A stretch of 64,000 nucleotides of DNA from Macrococcus lamae (GCF_004359545.1 NZ_SCWB01000004.1:55544-119543), one strand, 5' to 3'. Positions 43,904 to 53,574 are shown, counted from the stretch's first letter. Notes: a model not told the origin generated them from the sequence alone. Numbers and translations: made by a program.

Positions 43904-45077
43904 TCGACTCAAAGGATTAAACTTCTGGTTGATGCTCACTGTTTTGTTTTTAATGGAATTTGCAAGAGGCATGTTTGTTCTAAGTTATTTGCCGATACTA
44001 CCTACAACAGGAATCGGTGTGTCTGTAGGTATTACTTCATTATGTATCACGCTTCACTTTGTCAGTGATGCGCTGATGAATTTCTCTACCGGCTTTCTTT
44101 TAAGAAGGTTTGGTACAAAAGCTATTTTAAATTTCGGATTTTTACTAGCAGTTATAGGACTTGTCGTGATTATTTTCTTTCACTCCACTATTGTGCTGAT
44201 GACAACTGCCATTTTACTTGGCATTGCGGTATGCCCGATCTGGGTAGTGATGCTCAGCTCCGTTCAGGAAGATAATCGGGCCAAACAAATGGGATACGTT
44301 TATTTTGCCTGGCTGGTCGGAATGATGTCTGGCATGATTGGAATGAATCTCATATTCAAACTGCATCCTGAACGCTATACATTTTTAATGGCGCTTATTG
44401 CTGGCATTGCATGGTTACTCTATTTTTTCGTCAATACAGAAGTGTCCTACATCGATAAGAAATCAATTAAAGCTCAAGGCCGACTGATTAAATCAGTGAT
44501 GAAACAGCACCGTGCGCTATTCCCTGGAATACTTTTACAAGGACTTGCCATAGGAATGCTTGTACCTATTTTACCGACTTATGCTGTCAACCATCTTAAT
44601 GTTACAACTTTGGAATATACTTATCTTCTTATAGCAGGCGGCGCTGGCTGTACTGTTGCGATGCTGTTTATTTCAAAATGGATGGATCTTGTAAGCAGAA
44701 GATTAAGGTATGGTATCATCATAGCGGGCTTTTTAATATTCGGCATTTCAATTTATATTCTTAGTACGCTCCATTCATTTATCGTTGCATTAGCCATCGC
44801 GTCAGTTATCGGATTGTTCTACGGTTTGCTGCTGCCAGGCTGGAACACTTTTCTCGCCGAAAATATTAGTGGCGATATGAAAGAAGAGTCGTGGGGTGTT
44901 TTCAACAGTTTACAGGGCATCGGTACAATGTTCGGTCCAGTCGCTGGAGGATTGTCCGCCGAACTGTTCAAAGATGTCAATTTTACGTTATATTTATCAG
45001 CACTAAGTTTTACGTTCCTTGCCATCTTCTACAGTATATATTTCTTCAAAAGATTGCGAAACGCTCGTCAACTATAG
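43881..45077 (+). CDS. ltaA: Glycolipid flippase LtaA (major facilitator family)
   Basis: LtaA is a proton-coupled antiporter that moves diglucosyl-diacylglycerol to the outer leaflet for lipoteichoic acid synthesis. The 398-residue protein has 12 membrane segments and the motifs FLMEFARGMFVLSYLPILP, SPIW-like CPIWVVMLSSVQEDNRAKQMG, FPGILLQG and VPILPTYAVNHL, as in recalled S. aureus LtaA. The start is ATG 43881, with AAGG about 9 bases upstream, inside the end of ugtP. It ends at a strong bidirectional terminator facing gtaB. Confidence 0.93.
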   Translation: MRNSSQDNRLKGLNFWLMLTVLFLMEFARGMFVLSYLPILPTTGIGVSVGITSLCITLHFVSDALMNFSTGFLLRRFGTKAILNFGFLLAVIGLVVIIFFHSTIVLMTTAILLGIAVCPIWVVMLSSVQEDNRAKQMGYVYFAWLVGMMSGMIGMNLIFKLHPERYTFLMALIAGIAWLLYFFVNTEVSYIDKKSIKAQGRLIKSVMKQHRALFPGILLQGLAIGMLVPILPTYAVNHLNVTTLEYTYLLIAGGAGCTVAMLFISKWMDLVSRRLRYGIIIAGFLIFGISIYILSTLHSFIVALAIASVIGLFYGLLLPGWNTFLAENISGDMKEESWGVFNSLQGIGTMFGPVAGGLSAELFKDVNFTLYLSALSFTFLAIFYSIYFFKRLRNARQL

Positions 45078-45078
45078 A

Positions 45079-45142
45079 ATAAACCCGGGACAATTACTTA
45101 TTCTTAAATTTTAAGAAATATAGTAATTGTCCCGGGTTTATT
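45079..45142. terminator. Bidirectional terminator between ltaA and gtaB
   Basis: AATAAACCCGGGACAATTACT and its complement form a stem of about 20 bases, with an inner paired TTCTTAAA/TTTAAGAA loop. AT-rich flanks allow termination on both strands. Confidence 0.88.
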
Positions 45143-46014
45143 TATCGGTGTTTTTGGATGAGCTGTTCAAGAAACGGAATCAGTTCATCTTTCATCTCTG
45201 AACGCATGGCATACTCCATCGTGGTCTTGACGAAACCAATTTTATCGCCGACATCATAGCGGTCTCCTTCGAAGTCATAAGCGTAAACAGCGGTCTGCTC
45301 ATTGACACGTTGAATCGCATCTGTCAGTTGAATTTCTCCTCCTGCACCTATATTCTGCTCTTCCAGATAAGTAAAGATGTCCGGCGTCAATATATAACGT
45401 CCCATAATAGCAAGTCGTGAGTCAGTAGTGCCAAGCTTCGGCTTCTCTATTAAATTAGCAATTTCATACAGCCGGTCTTTCTGGAATCTGGCTTCAATGA
45501 TTCCATAGCGTTCTGTCTCATGAGCTGCGACAGTCTTCGCACCTACTACTGATGTTCCGGTTTCCTCATATACTTCAATCAATTGTCTGATTGCCGGCGT
45601 TTTTGCATCTACTATATCGTCACCAAGTAATACAGCAAAAGGCTCGTCACCGATGAACTGCTTCGCTGTCCAGATGGCATGACCTAAACCTTGAGGAGAT
45701 TTTTGTCTGACATAGAATATATTAGCCAGGTTGGTTGAATGCTGAACTTTTTCCAGCAATTCTGTTTTGTTCTTTTCTTTGAGATTAAGTTCAAGTTCAA
45801 GCTGTGAGTCAAAATGATCTTCAATAGCTCGCTTATGTTTACCAGTGACAATGATAATATCTTCTATACCTGCTGCTACTGCTTCTTCCACAATGTACTG
45901 GATTGTCGGTTTATCAAGGATAGGAAGAATTTCCTTGGGCATGGCTTTTGTTGCTGGTAAAAATCTTGATCCTAATCCAGCAGCTGGAATAACAGCTTTT
46001 CTTACTTTTTTCAT
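45142..46014 (-). CDS. gtaB: UTP-glucose-1-phosphate uridylyltransferase
   Basis: GtaB makes UDP-glucose from UTP and glucose 1-phosphate, the donor used by UgtP for glycolipid and by wall-polymer glucosyltransferases. The 290-residue protein has the nucleotide-binding [16 protein letters not shown], the central [29 protein letters not shown] and VLLGDDIV with the metal Asp, and EKPKLG. Length is standard for GalU/GtaB. AAGGAG precedes the ATG. It converges with ugtP-ltaA, so the window holds donor synthesis, glycolipid synthesis and flipping together. Confidence 0.95.
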   Translation of the reverse strand: MKKVRKAVIPAAGLGSRFLPATKAMPKEILPILDKPTIQYIVEEAVAAGIEDIIIVTGKHKRAIEDHFDSQLELELNLKEKNKTELLEKVQHSTNLANIFYVRQKSPQGLGHAIWTAKQFIGDEPFAVLLGDDIVDAKTPAIRQLIEVYEETGTSVVGAKTVAAHETERYGIIEARFQKDRLYEIANLIEKPKLGTTDSRLAIMGRYILTPDIFTYLEEQNIGAGGEIQLTDAIQRVNEQTAVYAYDFEGDRYDVGDKIGFVKTTMEYAMRSEMKDELIPFLEQLIQKHR

Positions 46015-46082
46015 ATAGTCTCCTTGTCGACAATCATTTTAACTATATTTTAACAATTTGCACTTAATAATGTAAACCTAGA

Positions 46083-47180
46083 TCAAGGTTTCGGCTGATC
46101 TTTAACAACTTTTTGTGCCTCGAGCTGAATATTCTGGCGGTGTTTATAGAAACTTGTAACTATAGTTTTTAATACTGCATATGTCGGCACAGCAATCAAA
46201 ATAGCGAAGAAACCACCTAGATTACCTGCTGCCAGAATTACCGTAATAATAGTCAAAGGATGGATGTTCAGTGATTTACCCATGATATTAGGCGTAATGA
46301 CATTACCTTCAAGCTGCTGGGCAACGAACATAATAATTACAACATAAACTACCATGATTGGATCTTGAATTAAAGCGATGACAATGGCAGGAATGACGGC
46401 AAGATAAGGTCCTAGGAAAGGAATTAAGTTGGTCAGCATCCCCCAAAGTGCAAGTACTAATGCATAATCAAGTCCGATGATCAAATAACCGATCAACAGC
46501 AGTGAGCCTAAGATGATACTCACTGTCACTTGGCCTTGAATGTAGTTTTTAAGTGTTTTATCAATATTTTTGAATAAATCCACGACAAATTTCTTTCTGC
46601 TTCCTGTGAAGGGAGATGCAACAAACGGAATAAATCTATCGTGATCTTTCAACATGTAAATCAAAAAGAATGGTACAAGAATGAGCAGAAACAGTGTAGA
46701 AATGAACTTAGTGATATAGGAAACAGCACCAGACAGCAAAGTTCCGGTATAGTCATTAACTTTCTGAATCCCTTCATTGATACCGTTCTTCAACCCTTCT
46801 GGCAGCTTCTCGCGCTGATCCAGTGCATAGCTGATGTAAGACTCGAATTCGCGTTGGATCTGCGGAAGATTGTCAATAAATGAATTGACTTGACCGACAA
46901 GAACAGGTCCGACAATAGATACAAAACTGGTAGCTAATAATAACATCAGTAAAATAATAATGATCAGACTGCCCCATCTAGGTACTCGTTTCTTTTCAAG
47001 AAATGTCTGAAATGGAACGGTAATGTAGTACAGAAAACCTCCAAGCAATAATGGTAATACAATCGAATTGACTATCACTATGACTGGATAAAAAATATGA
47101 TTGATCTCTAAAAAGTATTTGACGAGTAGAAATGCGAGCAATAGACCGATTGCTACTCTGACCCAGGCTTTATTTAACAT
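46083..47180 (-). CDS. AI-2E family transporter
   Basis: The 365-residue protein has about eight membrane segments and the AI-2E/PerM family features, including a long amphipathic region (QIQREFESYISYALDQREKL) and the conserved C-terminal GNVITPNIMGKSLNIHPLTIITVILAAG. Members have been described as autoinducer-2 exporters or sodium/proton antiporters; substrate cannot be inferred. AGGAGG lies 6 bases before the ATG. It is 68 bases upstream of gtaB on the same strand. Confidence 0.88.
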   Translation of the reverse strand: MLNKAWVRVAIGLLLAFLLVKYFLEINHIFYPVIVIVNSIVLPLLLGGFLYYITVPFQTFLEKKRVPRWGSLIIIILLMLLLATSFVSIVGPVLVGQVNSFIDNLPQIQREFESYISYALDQREKLPEGLKNGINEGIQKVNDYTGTLLSGAVSYITKFISTLFLLILVPFFLIYMLKDHDRFIPFVASPFTGSRKKFVVDLFKNIDKTLKNYIQGQVTVSIILGSLLLIGYLIIGLDYALVLALWGMLTNLIPFLGPYLAVIPAIVIALIQDPIMVVYVVIIMFVAQQLEGNVITPNIMGKSLNIHPLTIITVILAAGNLGGFFAILIAVPTYAVLKTIVTSFYKHRQNIQLEAQKVVKDQPKP

Positions 47181-47305
47181 ATTGACCTCCTAGTTTAAAT
47201 TTCTTATCTATTATACCCAATTATTATATAAATATTTGAGTTAAATAGAGTTAACCGCTTTCACTGTATGATACAATAATATAAAACTTTGAGGAGAAAT
47301 TATAG

Positions 47306-48028
47306 ATGTTACAGCAAGGATTAATCAATCCATTTGATTTGGAAAGCAAGCATTTAAACAGACTAGTTAAACTTGGGATATATTTGCCAGATAACTATAC
47401 TTCGCTTTATAAACATCATGTGATCATCGCGTTTGACGGACAGGATTTCAGCCAGTTAGGCCAGCTTCACCGGAGTTATGAAAAACTGTATGCGGCTGAT
47501 GTTATAGAGCGAGCAATTATTGTTTATGTACATTATCCTGACGTCAAGACTAGAAAAAAAGAATATCATCCTGATAGTCCCGACAAACAGCAGATGATTA
47601 AATTCGTCGTTTCAGAACTAATGCCTTATATTGATCAGAACTTTGCTACATTGAAAACCGGGAATGCACGACTTCTGATGGGAGATAGTCTTGCAGCCAG
47701 TCTTTCGCTGTCAGTTATACTGTCGTATCCGATGAATTTTTCACGCGCGCTGCTGCTGAGTCCGATGATTTCTGAAACTATTATCGAAGAATTTGTTACT
47801 TCCGAAACTTCTCATATTGATTTGTATCATGTCATCGGAAAAGAAGAGCACTCTTTCAAACTGATGTCTGGTGAGAAAGCTGATTTTCTGACGCCAAATC
47901 AAGCATTTCATGAGCGTCTTGTTTCAGCAGGTGTGACAACATATTATGAAGAGCTTGACGGAGGCCATACGTGGAAAACATGGAAACCTCAACTTGATTC
48001 GGTACTAAAGTATTTTTTATCGAAGTAA
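47306..48028 (+). CDS. Alpha/beta hydrolase, esterase D-type (YjcH-like)
   Basis: The 240-residue protein has the esterase nucleophile motif MGDSLAAS (GxSxA variant), an acidic residue region around HVIGKEEHSF and the C-terminal His in ELDGGHTWKTWKP, giving a complete Ser-Asp/Glu-His set. The family includes putative esterases related to enterochelin esterase; substrate unknown. GAGGAG lies about 10 bases before the ATG. It is 41 bases upstream of the 2H phosphoesterase gene, the same pair as yjcH-yjcG in Bacillus, so they are probably an operon. Confidence 0.87.
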   Translation: MLQQGLINPFDLESKHLNRLVKLGIYLPDNYTSLYKHHVIIAFDGQDFSQLGQLHRSYEKLYAADVIERAIIVYVHYPDVKTRKKEYHPDSPDKQQMIKFVVSELMPYIDQNFATLKTGNARLLMGDSLAASLSLSVILSYPMNFSRALLLSPMISETIIEEFVTSETSHIDLYHVIGKEEHSFKLMSGEKADFLTPNQAFHERLVSAGVTTYYEELDGGHTWKTWKPQLDSVLKYFLSK

Positions 48029-48069
48029 TTTGTTATAATTAAATGAGTACAGCAAAGGGAGGCGTTTCC

Positions 48070-48579
48070 ATGAAATTAGGTATTGTAATTTTTCCATCGA
48101 AGGGGTTCCAGGATAAAGTTAACTCATATCGTAAACGTTATGATTCACACTATGCATTGATTCCACCACATATTACAGTGAAGGATGCATTTGAGGTTGC
48201 TGAAGATGACTTATCAAGCGTTACTGACAAGTTAACTCAGATTACTGCTGAAGCTGAACCAATAGAAATCGAAGTGACAAAAGTATCGAGCTTCGCTCCT
48301 ACTAAAAATGTAATTTTCTTTAAAGTTGTCAATAACGAAGGTTTAACTTCAATCTTTGATGCATTAAATGATGGCTCTTTTTACGATAAGAATGCCCATC
48401 CGTTCGTACCGCATTTTACGATCGGCCAAGGCTTCTCAAGTCAGGAATTTGAAGATGTTTACGGCCAGTTGAAAATGGCAGGCATTGATCACAAAGAAAC
48501 AGTTGATAAAGTCAGCCTATGTTACCAGCTTGAAAATGGTACGTGGAATGTCCTTGAAACATTTAAATTAGGTCAATAA
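48070..48579 (+). CDS. 2H phosphoesterase (YjcG, 2'-5' RNA ligase-like)
   Basis: The 169-residue protein has the two H-x-T-x motifs of the 2H superfamily, PPHITVK near residue 42 and PHFTIG near residue 119, in the usual symmetric fold. Such enzymes open cyclic phosphates or act on RNA ends; the exact substrate of the YjcG group is unknown to me. The start is ATG 48070, with GGGAGG 8 bases upstream. It follows the esterase gene and ends at a terminator convergent with fabI. Confidence 0.88.
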   Translation: MKLGIVIFPSKGFQDKVNSYRKRYDSHYALIPPHITVKDAFEVAEDDLSSVTDKLTQITAEAEPIEIEVTKVSSFAPTKNVIFFKVVNNEGLTSIFDALNDGSFYDKNAHPFVPHFTIGQGFSSQEFEDVYGQLKMAGIDHKETVDKVSLCYQLENGTWNVLETFKLGQ

Positions 48580-48610
48580 AAAAGTGCTGCTTATATACGC
48601 GGCACTTTTT
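48579..48610. terminator. Bidirectional terminator between yjcG-like gene and fabI
   Basis: AAAAAGTGCTGC pairs with GCGGCACTTTTT (one wobble) around an 8-base loop, with A- and T-runs on both sides, so it can end both convergent transcripts. Confidence 0.85.
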
Positions 48611-48617
48611 CTATGGA

Positions 48618-49391
48618 TTAACCTAAAATGTGATAACCGGCATCCACGTGAATATTCTCCCCTGTAACACCGCTTGATAAGTCGCTTAATAAATATGCTG
48701 CTGTTTTACCCACTTCAATAATATCCACATTTCGCTTGAGCGGTGCTCTTTCTTCTACTTCTTTCAGAATAATGTTAAGTCCGCCTACTCCTTTTGCACT
48801 TAACGTACGAATCGGACCGGCTGATACTGCATTGACACGTATGCCTTCTGCTCCAAGATCCTGTGCCAAGTATTTAACACTTGCTTCAAGTGATGCTTTT
48901 GCTACACCCATAATATTATAGTTTGGAACAGCAAATTCACCGCCAATATACGTCGTTGTGACAATACTGCCGTTTTCTGCCATGACTTTTCTTGCTTCTC
49001 GTGCGACAATGGTCAGTGAATAAGAACTGATATCATGTGCCAGAAGGAACCCGTCTCTTGAAGTATCAGAAAATCTTCCTCTTAAATCTTCAGTATTAGC
49101 GAATGCAATAGAATGGAAAACACCATTGATTGTTCCACACTTGTCACCGATTTCCTTAAAAGCATGTACCACAGCTGCATCTTCCTGCACATCACACTGA
49201 ATCAATAACGCATTCTGGTTATTCTTCAAACTTGGCAGTAACTTTTCAAGCTCATTACGGCTGCGGTCTTTACGATATGTAAACACAACTTTTGCTCCGG
49301 CTTCGTCCAGAACTTGTGCTACACCAAACCCGATACTTCTTTTATTGGCTACGCCCATAATGACATATTGCTGTCCTTCTAAGTTTAACAT
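48618..49391 (-). CDS. fabI: Enoyl-[acyl-carrier-protein] reductase, NADPH type
   Basis: FabI performs the last reduction of each fatty-acid elongation cycle and is the target of triclosan-type inhibitors. The 257-residue short-chain dehydrogenase has the cofactor motif GVANKRSIGFG, with the TYRKDRSR stretch that suits NADPH, and the catalytic Tyr-x6-Lys in YNIMGVAKASLE. It also has SAGPIRTLSAKGVGG and VTGENIHVDAG. It matches recalled S. aureus FabI. The start is ATG 49391, with GAGGG 6 bases upstream. A FapR-type operator overlaps its promoter, so malonyl-CoA should control it. Confidence 0.96.
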   Translation of the reverse strand: MLNLEGQQYVIMGVANKRSIGFGVAQVLDEAGAKVVFTYRKDRSRNELEKLLPSLKNNQNALLIQCDVQEDAAVVHAFKEIGDKCGTINGVFHSIAFANTEDLRGRFSDTSRDGFLLAHDISSYSLTIVAREARKVMAENGSIVTTTYIGGEFAVPNYNIMGVAKASLEASVKYLAQDLGAEGIRVNAVSAGPIRTLSAKGVGGLNIILKEVEERAPLKRNVDIIEVGKTAAYLLSDLSSGVTGENIHVDAGYHILG

Positions 49392-49407
49392 GCTATCCCT
49401 CACTATT

Positions 49408-49435
49408 ATTATAAGTTATTAGTACCTGTTACTAA
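49408..49435 (-). promoter_or_regulatory. FapR-type operator (49419-49435) in the fabI promoter
   Basis: TTAGTACCTGTTACTAA at 49419-49435 is a near-perfect 17-base palindrome matching the known FapR box (TTAGTACCTAATACTAA type). A TATAAT on the minus strand at 49408-49413 is 5 bases downstream of it and is the likely -10 box of fabI, so bound FapR would cover the core promoter. FapR represses fatty-acid genes and is released by malonyl-CoA. Confidence 0.85.
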
Positions 49436-49463
49436 TTTATAGTTTTTAAGCTTTAAATGCAAG

Positions 49464-49483
49464 AAAAACAGGTTTCCCTGTTT
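49464..49483 (-). terminator. Short terminator after the CPA2 antiporter gene
   Basis: On the minus strand AAACAGG, loop GAAA, CCTGTTTTT forms a 7-base stem with a T-run, 9 bases after the antiporter stop codon. Confidence 0.75.
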
Positions 49484-49492
49484 CTATTGCAC

Positions 49493-51325
49493 TTATATGA
49501 GCTCAAGCTCGCGTTTCAATTCATCGACGTAACCTCTTGAGCCAGTCACAATAAGTCTGTCTTTAAAGTGCAGCTCAGTGTCCCCATGAGGGACGATGGA
49601 ATCTTTTCCACGTAGTATTCTGACAAAAATAATATCTCCACTGAACGGGAAATCTCTCAGCATCATTTCATGGTAACGTGTATTCAGCATTTCAATTTCA
49701 TAGAGTGACGTTTCAACATTAGACAGCAAGTTCAGCATATTCGGTGATTCAATCAATCCTTTCAGCAGCGTCTTCGTGCTTTGGAATTCACTGAACATCT
49801 CAATACCCTGCTGTGCCAGTTCCTCATCTTCATTGGTGTTTTCGATCCGGCAGATGACACGGTTGACACCTTGCTGCTTAGCCATCAGAGCGACACTTCG
49901 ATTGATACGCTCATCATTCGCCGAGCAGACGACTATATCAAAATTAAACAAACCAAGCTGGTTCAATGTGTTATAGTCATAGCTTTCAAGCTCAATCGCT
50001 TCAATATCCTCAAGCGTTCTATTGTCAGAGTTATCTTTACGATAGAATAACGTCGGCTGATAAAGTTCAGACTTAATACTTTGTGCAACAGGAATGGACA
50101 TCTGATTTTTACCGATAAAAGCGATCTTAATCACTTTTTCTTCAGATAACTGAACCGGGAATATTTTCTTGAAGAATATCGGAACGATAACACAAGTGAT
50201 AATCGCACTGAGTATAAAGGTTCCTGACAATACATTGCTGATTGTTCCAAGCTGCTCGGCAAGCTTGGCTGACACTATGATAAGCGATAATGTTGACGTT
50301 AAAAGAAAAGATGACGCAACGACGGTTCTCTTGTCATACCATTTCATTAGCACCAGCAAAGGAAATAACTTTGTCAGGAAGAATACGATGAACAATAAAG
50401 GAATTAATATCAGTACAGATGGATCCTGCAGCAGTTCTCTAATATTGAGTTCTACTCCAACCATGATAAAGAAAATCGGGATAAAGAAACCATAACCGAA
50501 TGAATCCAGTTTATGTACGAGGTCCTGGTCCGGACCGATCAAACTGACAACCACCCCTGCTAAAAACGCTCCTAAAATATTTTCGGCTCCGACACCTTCT
50601 GCCAGTGCGACTAAAAGAATAATAAGGGCAAATATAGCTCGAATCCCAATCTGCGTCGTTCCCTCCATCATTTTTTGCAGAAATGATGACTTTTTAAAGT
50701 AACCACCCATAATATAAAAGAGTACTGTGAACACCACTAGTGTACCGATCAGCCATATTGGAGAATCGCCTTTAGCATGAAGCGTTCCGTACGCTGTCAA
50801 TAGCAGCATCGTCGCTAAATCTGCGATTACTGCGACGAGCAGGATGATCTGACCGATTGATGTTCTGAGCAGATTCATTTCCTTTAAAGTCGGCATCACT
50901 ACACCAAGTGAAATAGTCGAAATGATGATGACCATCAGCAGAATATCATCAACTAGTCCAATCCATTTAAAGATATAGGCAGCAAATATGGAGAGAATCA
51001 GTATCCCTATAAAAATACCCGTCGTTAAAATTAATCGGTTTGGTTCATTATTCTGCTCACTATCTTTATTTTTCTTTGTCTTAAATGCTGAAAAATCAAT
51101 TTCAAGCCCACTTAAAAACATTAGAAAGATAATTCCCAGAGTAGATAATATATTTAATACGTCGTTTGGCTGCACTAAATTAAAAACTGATTTGCCAATC
51201 AGTATTCCCATCAATATTTCTGCTACTACAACTGGCAGGAAGTTCAAATGAAGCCGTTTCACTAATATCGGAGTGATCAATGCGGTCATAACAATTATGA
51301 CAAGTGCCGGTAGATGATGTTCCAT
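49493..51325 (-). CDS. CPA2-family cation:proton antiporter with TrkA domains
   Basis: The 610-residue protein has about 12 membrane segments (1-385) of the KefB/NapA type, with FLSGLEIDFSAF and GAENILGAFLAGVVVSLIGPD. A cytoplasmic RCK part follows: a TrkA-N-like domain (about 395-510) with KIAFIGKNQMSIPVAQ and a TrkA-C domain (about 525-610). Such proteins exchange K+ or Na+ for protons and are gated by ligands bound to the RCK part. AGGAGG precedes the ATG. It is 8 bases after mgtE on the same strand. The gene order fabI-antiporter-mgtE is conserved in staphylococci as I recall. Confidence 0.9.
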   Translation of the reverse strand: MEHHLPALVIIVMTALITPILVKRLHLNFLPVVVAEILMGILIGKSVFNLVQPNDVLNILSTLGIIFLMFLSGLEIDFSAFKTKKNKDSEQNNEPNRLILTTGIFIGILILSIFAAYIFKWIGLVDDILLMVIIISTISLGVVMPTLKEMNLLRTSIGQIILLVAVIADLATMLLLTAYGTLHAKGDSPIWLIGTLVVFTVLFYIMGGYFKKSSFLQKMMEGTTQIGIRAIFALIILLVALAEGVGAENILGAFLAGVVVSLIGPDQDLVHKLDSFGYGFFIPIFFIMVGVELNIRELLQDPSVLILIPLLFIVFFLTKLFPLLVLMKWYDKRTVVASSFLLTSTLSLIIVSAKLAEQLGTISNVLSGTFILSAIITCVIVPIFFKKIFPVQLSEEKVIKIAFIGKNQMSIPVAQSIKSELYQPTLFYRKDNSDNRTLEDIEAIELESYDYNTLNQLGLFNFDIVVCSANDERINRSVALMAKQQGVNRVICRIENTNEDEELAQQGIEMFSEFQSTKTLLKGLIESPNMLNLLSNVETSLYEIEMLNTRYHEMMLRDFPFSGDIIFVRILRGKDSIVPHGDTELHFKDRLIVTGSRGYVDELKRELELI

Positions 51326-51333
51326 AAATCCTC

Positions 51334-52695
51334 CTACATTAAATAGCTCATAAATGCTGTTGCCAGTCCAAAATATATGAGCATACTGATAATATCATTG
51401 ATTGTTGAAATAAAAGGTCCGCTTGCAACAGCCGGGTCAATATTTATCCGGTGCATGATAATAGGAACAAGCGCTCCGGCAAGCGTCGCAACAGTCATGG
51501 CAATCGTCAGACTGAACGCTACGATACCTGCAAGTACAGGTTCTTTATAGACGACGCAAATAATGATGAATAAGAGAATAGCACAGCATAAACCTGTTAA
51601 GAGACCAGACCCCGCTTCTCTTAATGCCAGTCTGAATTTACTCTGCCCTTCTATTTCGCCGGTTGATATCCCTCTGACTACAACAGCCAGACTTTGTGTT
51701 CCAGAATTTCCCGCCATACCACCTATAATCGGAATAAATGCTGCGAGAAGTGCCACTTGTTCTAGTGTATCTTGAAAACTACCTAAAATAGTCGCAGTTC
51801 CCATTCCCATAATCGTTAAAGCAGCAAGCCAGGGAAGCCGTTTTCTGGCTGTTGAAAAAACAGAATCATCGGTAGAATCGATGTCACTGACACCGGCAAG
51901 TTTAGAATAGTCTTCACTTGCTTCTTCATCGATAACGTCGACGATATCGTCAATGGTAATAATACCAAGCAGATGATTCTGATAATCAACTACAGGTAAA
52001 GCAAGTAAATCATAATCCCTGACAACCATTGCGACGTCTTCCTGGTCATCTGCAACATTCACACTGATGACCCGTTCATTCATCACATCTTCAATGTAGG
52101 AATCATTCTCGGCAACAATCAAATCTCTTAAGGATATGACACCAGCAAGTTGGTTGCGGTCGTTCACGACGAAAATATAGTAAATAGTTTCAGCGCTTGG
52201 TGCCTGTTCCTTCAGCTGCAGCATCGCTTCATTAACAGTCATCAAAGACGATACTGAGATATACTCAGTGGTCATCAGACCACCGGCAGTATCTTCTTCA
52301 TAGTGAAGCAGTGCCTTAATTTCTCCAGCCGCTTCTTTATCCATCATTAGAAGAAGACTTGCGATCTTCGCTTTAGGCAGTTTATTCAATATATCTACGG
52401 CATTATCATAAGACATTTCACTTAACATCTGGCTCGCGTATATTGCATCCATTGTCTCAAAGAGTTCATCGTAGTTTTCGAGTTCTGTCACTTCTAGAAA
52501 TTCTGCAACTTCAAGAGGTGACAGCATCTGATAAATAACGCTGCGCTTGTTTTCATCAGATGCTGTGAAATATTCACCTTGTTCATAGATGTGTAACGCA
52601 AGGAAGACTTCTCTGAATTGATCGATATCATGATGTTCAAGCAATTCATCTAGTAACTCTTTATCATATAATTGCTCTTCTAATTCTTCTGCCAT
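51334..52695 (-). CDS. mgtE: Magnesium channel MgtE
   Basis: MgtE is a magnesium-gated Mg2+ channel. The 453-residue protein has the N-terminal superhelical domain (about 20-125), two CBS domains (about 135-255, with IDDIVDVIDEEASEDYSKLAGV at the plug helix) and five membrane segments including PIIGGMAGNSGTQSLAVVVRG, the pore signature, and the intramembrane Asp of NIDPAVASGPF. Length is standard. AGGAGG lies 7 bases before the ATG. It follows the RluA-type gene after 27 bases and is probably co-transcribed with the antiporter gene. Confidence 0.96.
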   Translation of the reverse strand: MAEELEEQLYDKELLDELLEHHDIDQFREVFLALHIYEQGEYFTASDENKRSVIYQMLSPLEVAEFLEVTELENYDELFETMDAIYASQMLSEMSYDNAVDILNKLPKAKIASLLLMMDKEAAGEIKALLHYEEDTAGGLMTTEYISVSSLMTVNEAMLQLKEQAPSAETIYYIFVVNDRNQLAGVISLRDLIVAENDSYIEDVMNERVISVNVADDQEDVAMVVRDYDLLALPVVDYQNHLLGIITIDDIVDVIDEEASEDYSKLAGVSDIDSTDDSVFSTARKRLPWLAALTIMGMGTATILGSFQDTLEQVALLAAFIPIIGGMAGNSGTQSLAVVVRGISTGEIEGQSKFRLALREAGSGLLTGLCCAILLFIIICVVYKEPVLAGIVAFSLTIAMTVATLAGALVPIIMHRINIDPAVASGPFISTINDIISMLIYFGLATAFMSYLM

Positions 52696-52722
52696 GCGCT
52701 CACCTCCTAAAAATACAATTCA

Positions 52723-53574
52723 TTATAACATAGGAATCAGGCTTCTTAAATCTTTGTATGGGGAATCTTGAAGAACAATGTGCACTCCTGTTATGGGATG
52801 GACAAATTCAATCTGCAGGGCATGAAGCGCCTGACGGGAAAGCCGCTTATCCTTACCATATAGTGTATCCCCCGCAAGTGGATAACCGATTGCTTGAAAA
52901 TGGACACGAATTTGATGTGTGCGTCCCGTATGCAGCTTTACTGCTGCTACACTGTAGTCATCGGAGTGATGAAGTGCAACATAACTTGTCAGTGCCGCTT
53001 TACCATTAGCTGAAACTTGACGTTCAATAATAGAATCGCCTTTTCTGCTGATTGGATAATCAATGACTCCTGATAAAGGAATCTTGCCGCATACTATGCA
53101 CACATAGGTTTTTGAAATCTTCCCTGTCATTAAATGATGGATGAGCTGATGTTTAGCGAAGACTACTATGCCACTCGTATTTCGGTCAAGTCTTGTCACA
53201 ATATGCGGAATTCCTGTTTCATCATGATTGATAAAGTGAGCAAGAACCCGTTCCAGGAGACTGTCATGCGGATGAAGCATAGAAGGCATTGTACTAACGC
53301 CGGGGGCCTTTGAAACGATACATAAATAATCATCTTCATAAAGAATATTGAGCGGACCATCACTTGGTGTCAGGCTCGCACTCGGAAATTCTTCAGGCAG
53401 ATGGATTTCAATAATATCATCCAGTACCAGTTGATAACGGACCGTGACAGGATTATCATTAACAACTAAAGCGCCATTCTGCTTAATGGCGCTTAAACTT
53501 TTCTTCGATATATGCTGATGCTGCAGAAATTCACGGAGTAACATCGGTTCATGCACTTTATATAAAAGTTTCAA
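52723..53574 (-). CDS. RluA-family pseudouridine synthase
   Basis: The 283-residue protein has an N-terminal S4-like RNA-binding segment (LLREFLQHQHISKKSLSAIKQNGALVVN) and the catalytic domain with the active Asp in VTRLDRNTSGIV, plus LHTGRTHQIRVHF and YPLAGDTLYG. It converts uridine to pseudouridine in rRNA or tRNA; the target site is not readable. The start is TTG 53574, with GAGTGA upstream, 3 bases after the nadK stop codon, so it is translated with nadK. The order relQ-nadK-rluA-mgtE is the familiar one. Confidence 0.9.
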   Translation of the reverse strand: MKLLYKVHEPMLLREFLQHQHISKKSLSAIKQNGALVVNDNPVTVRYQLVLDDIIEIHLPEEFPSASLTPSDGPLNILYEDDYLCIVSKAPGVSTMPSMLHPHDSLLERVLAHFINHDETGIPHIVTRLDRNTSGIVVFAKHQLIHHLMTGKISKTYVCIVCGKIPLSGVIDYPISRKGDSIIERQVSANGKAALTSYVALHHSDDYSVAAVKLHTGRTHQIRVHFQAIGYPLAGDTLYGKDKRLSRQALHALQIEFVHPITGVHIVLQDSPYKDLRSLIPML

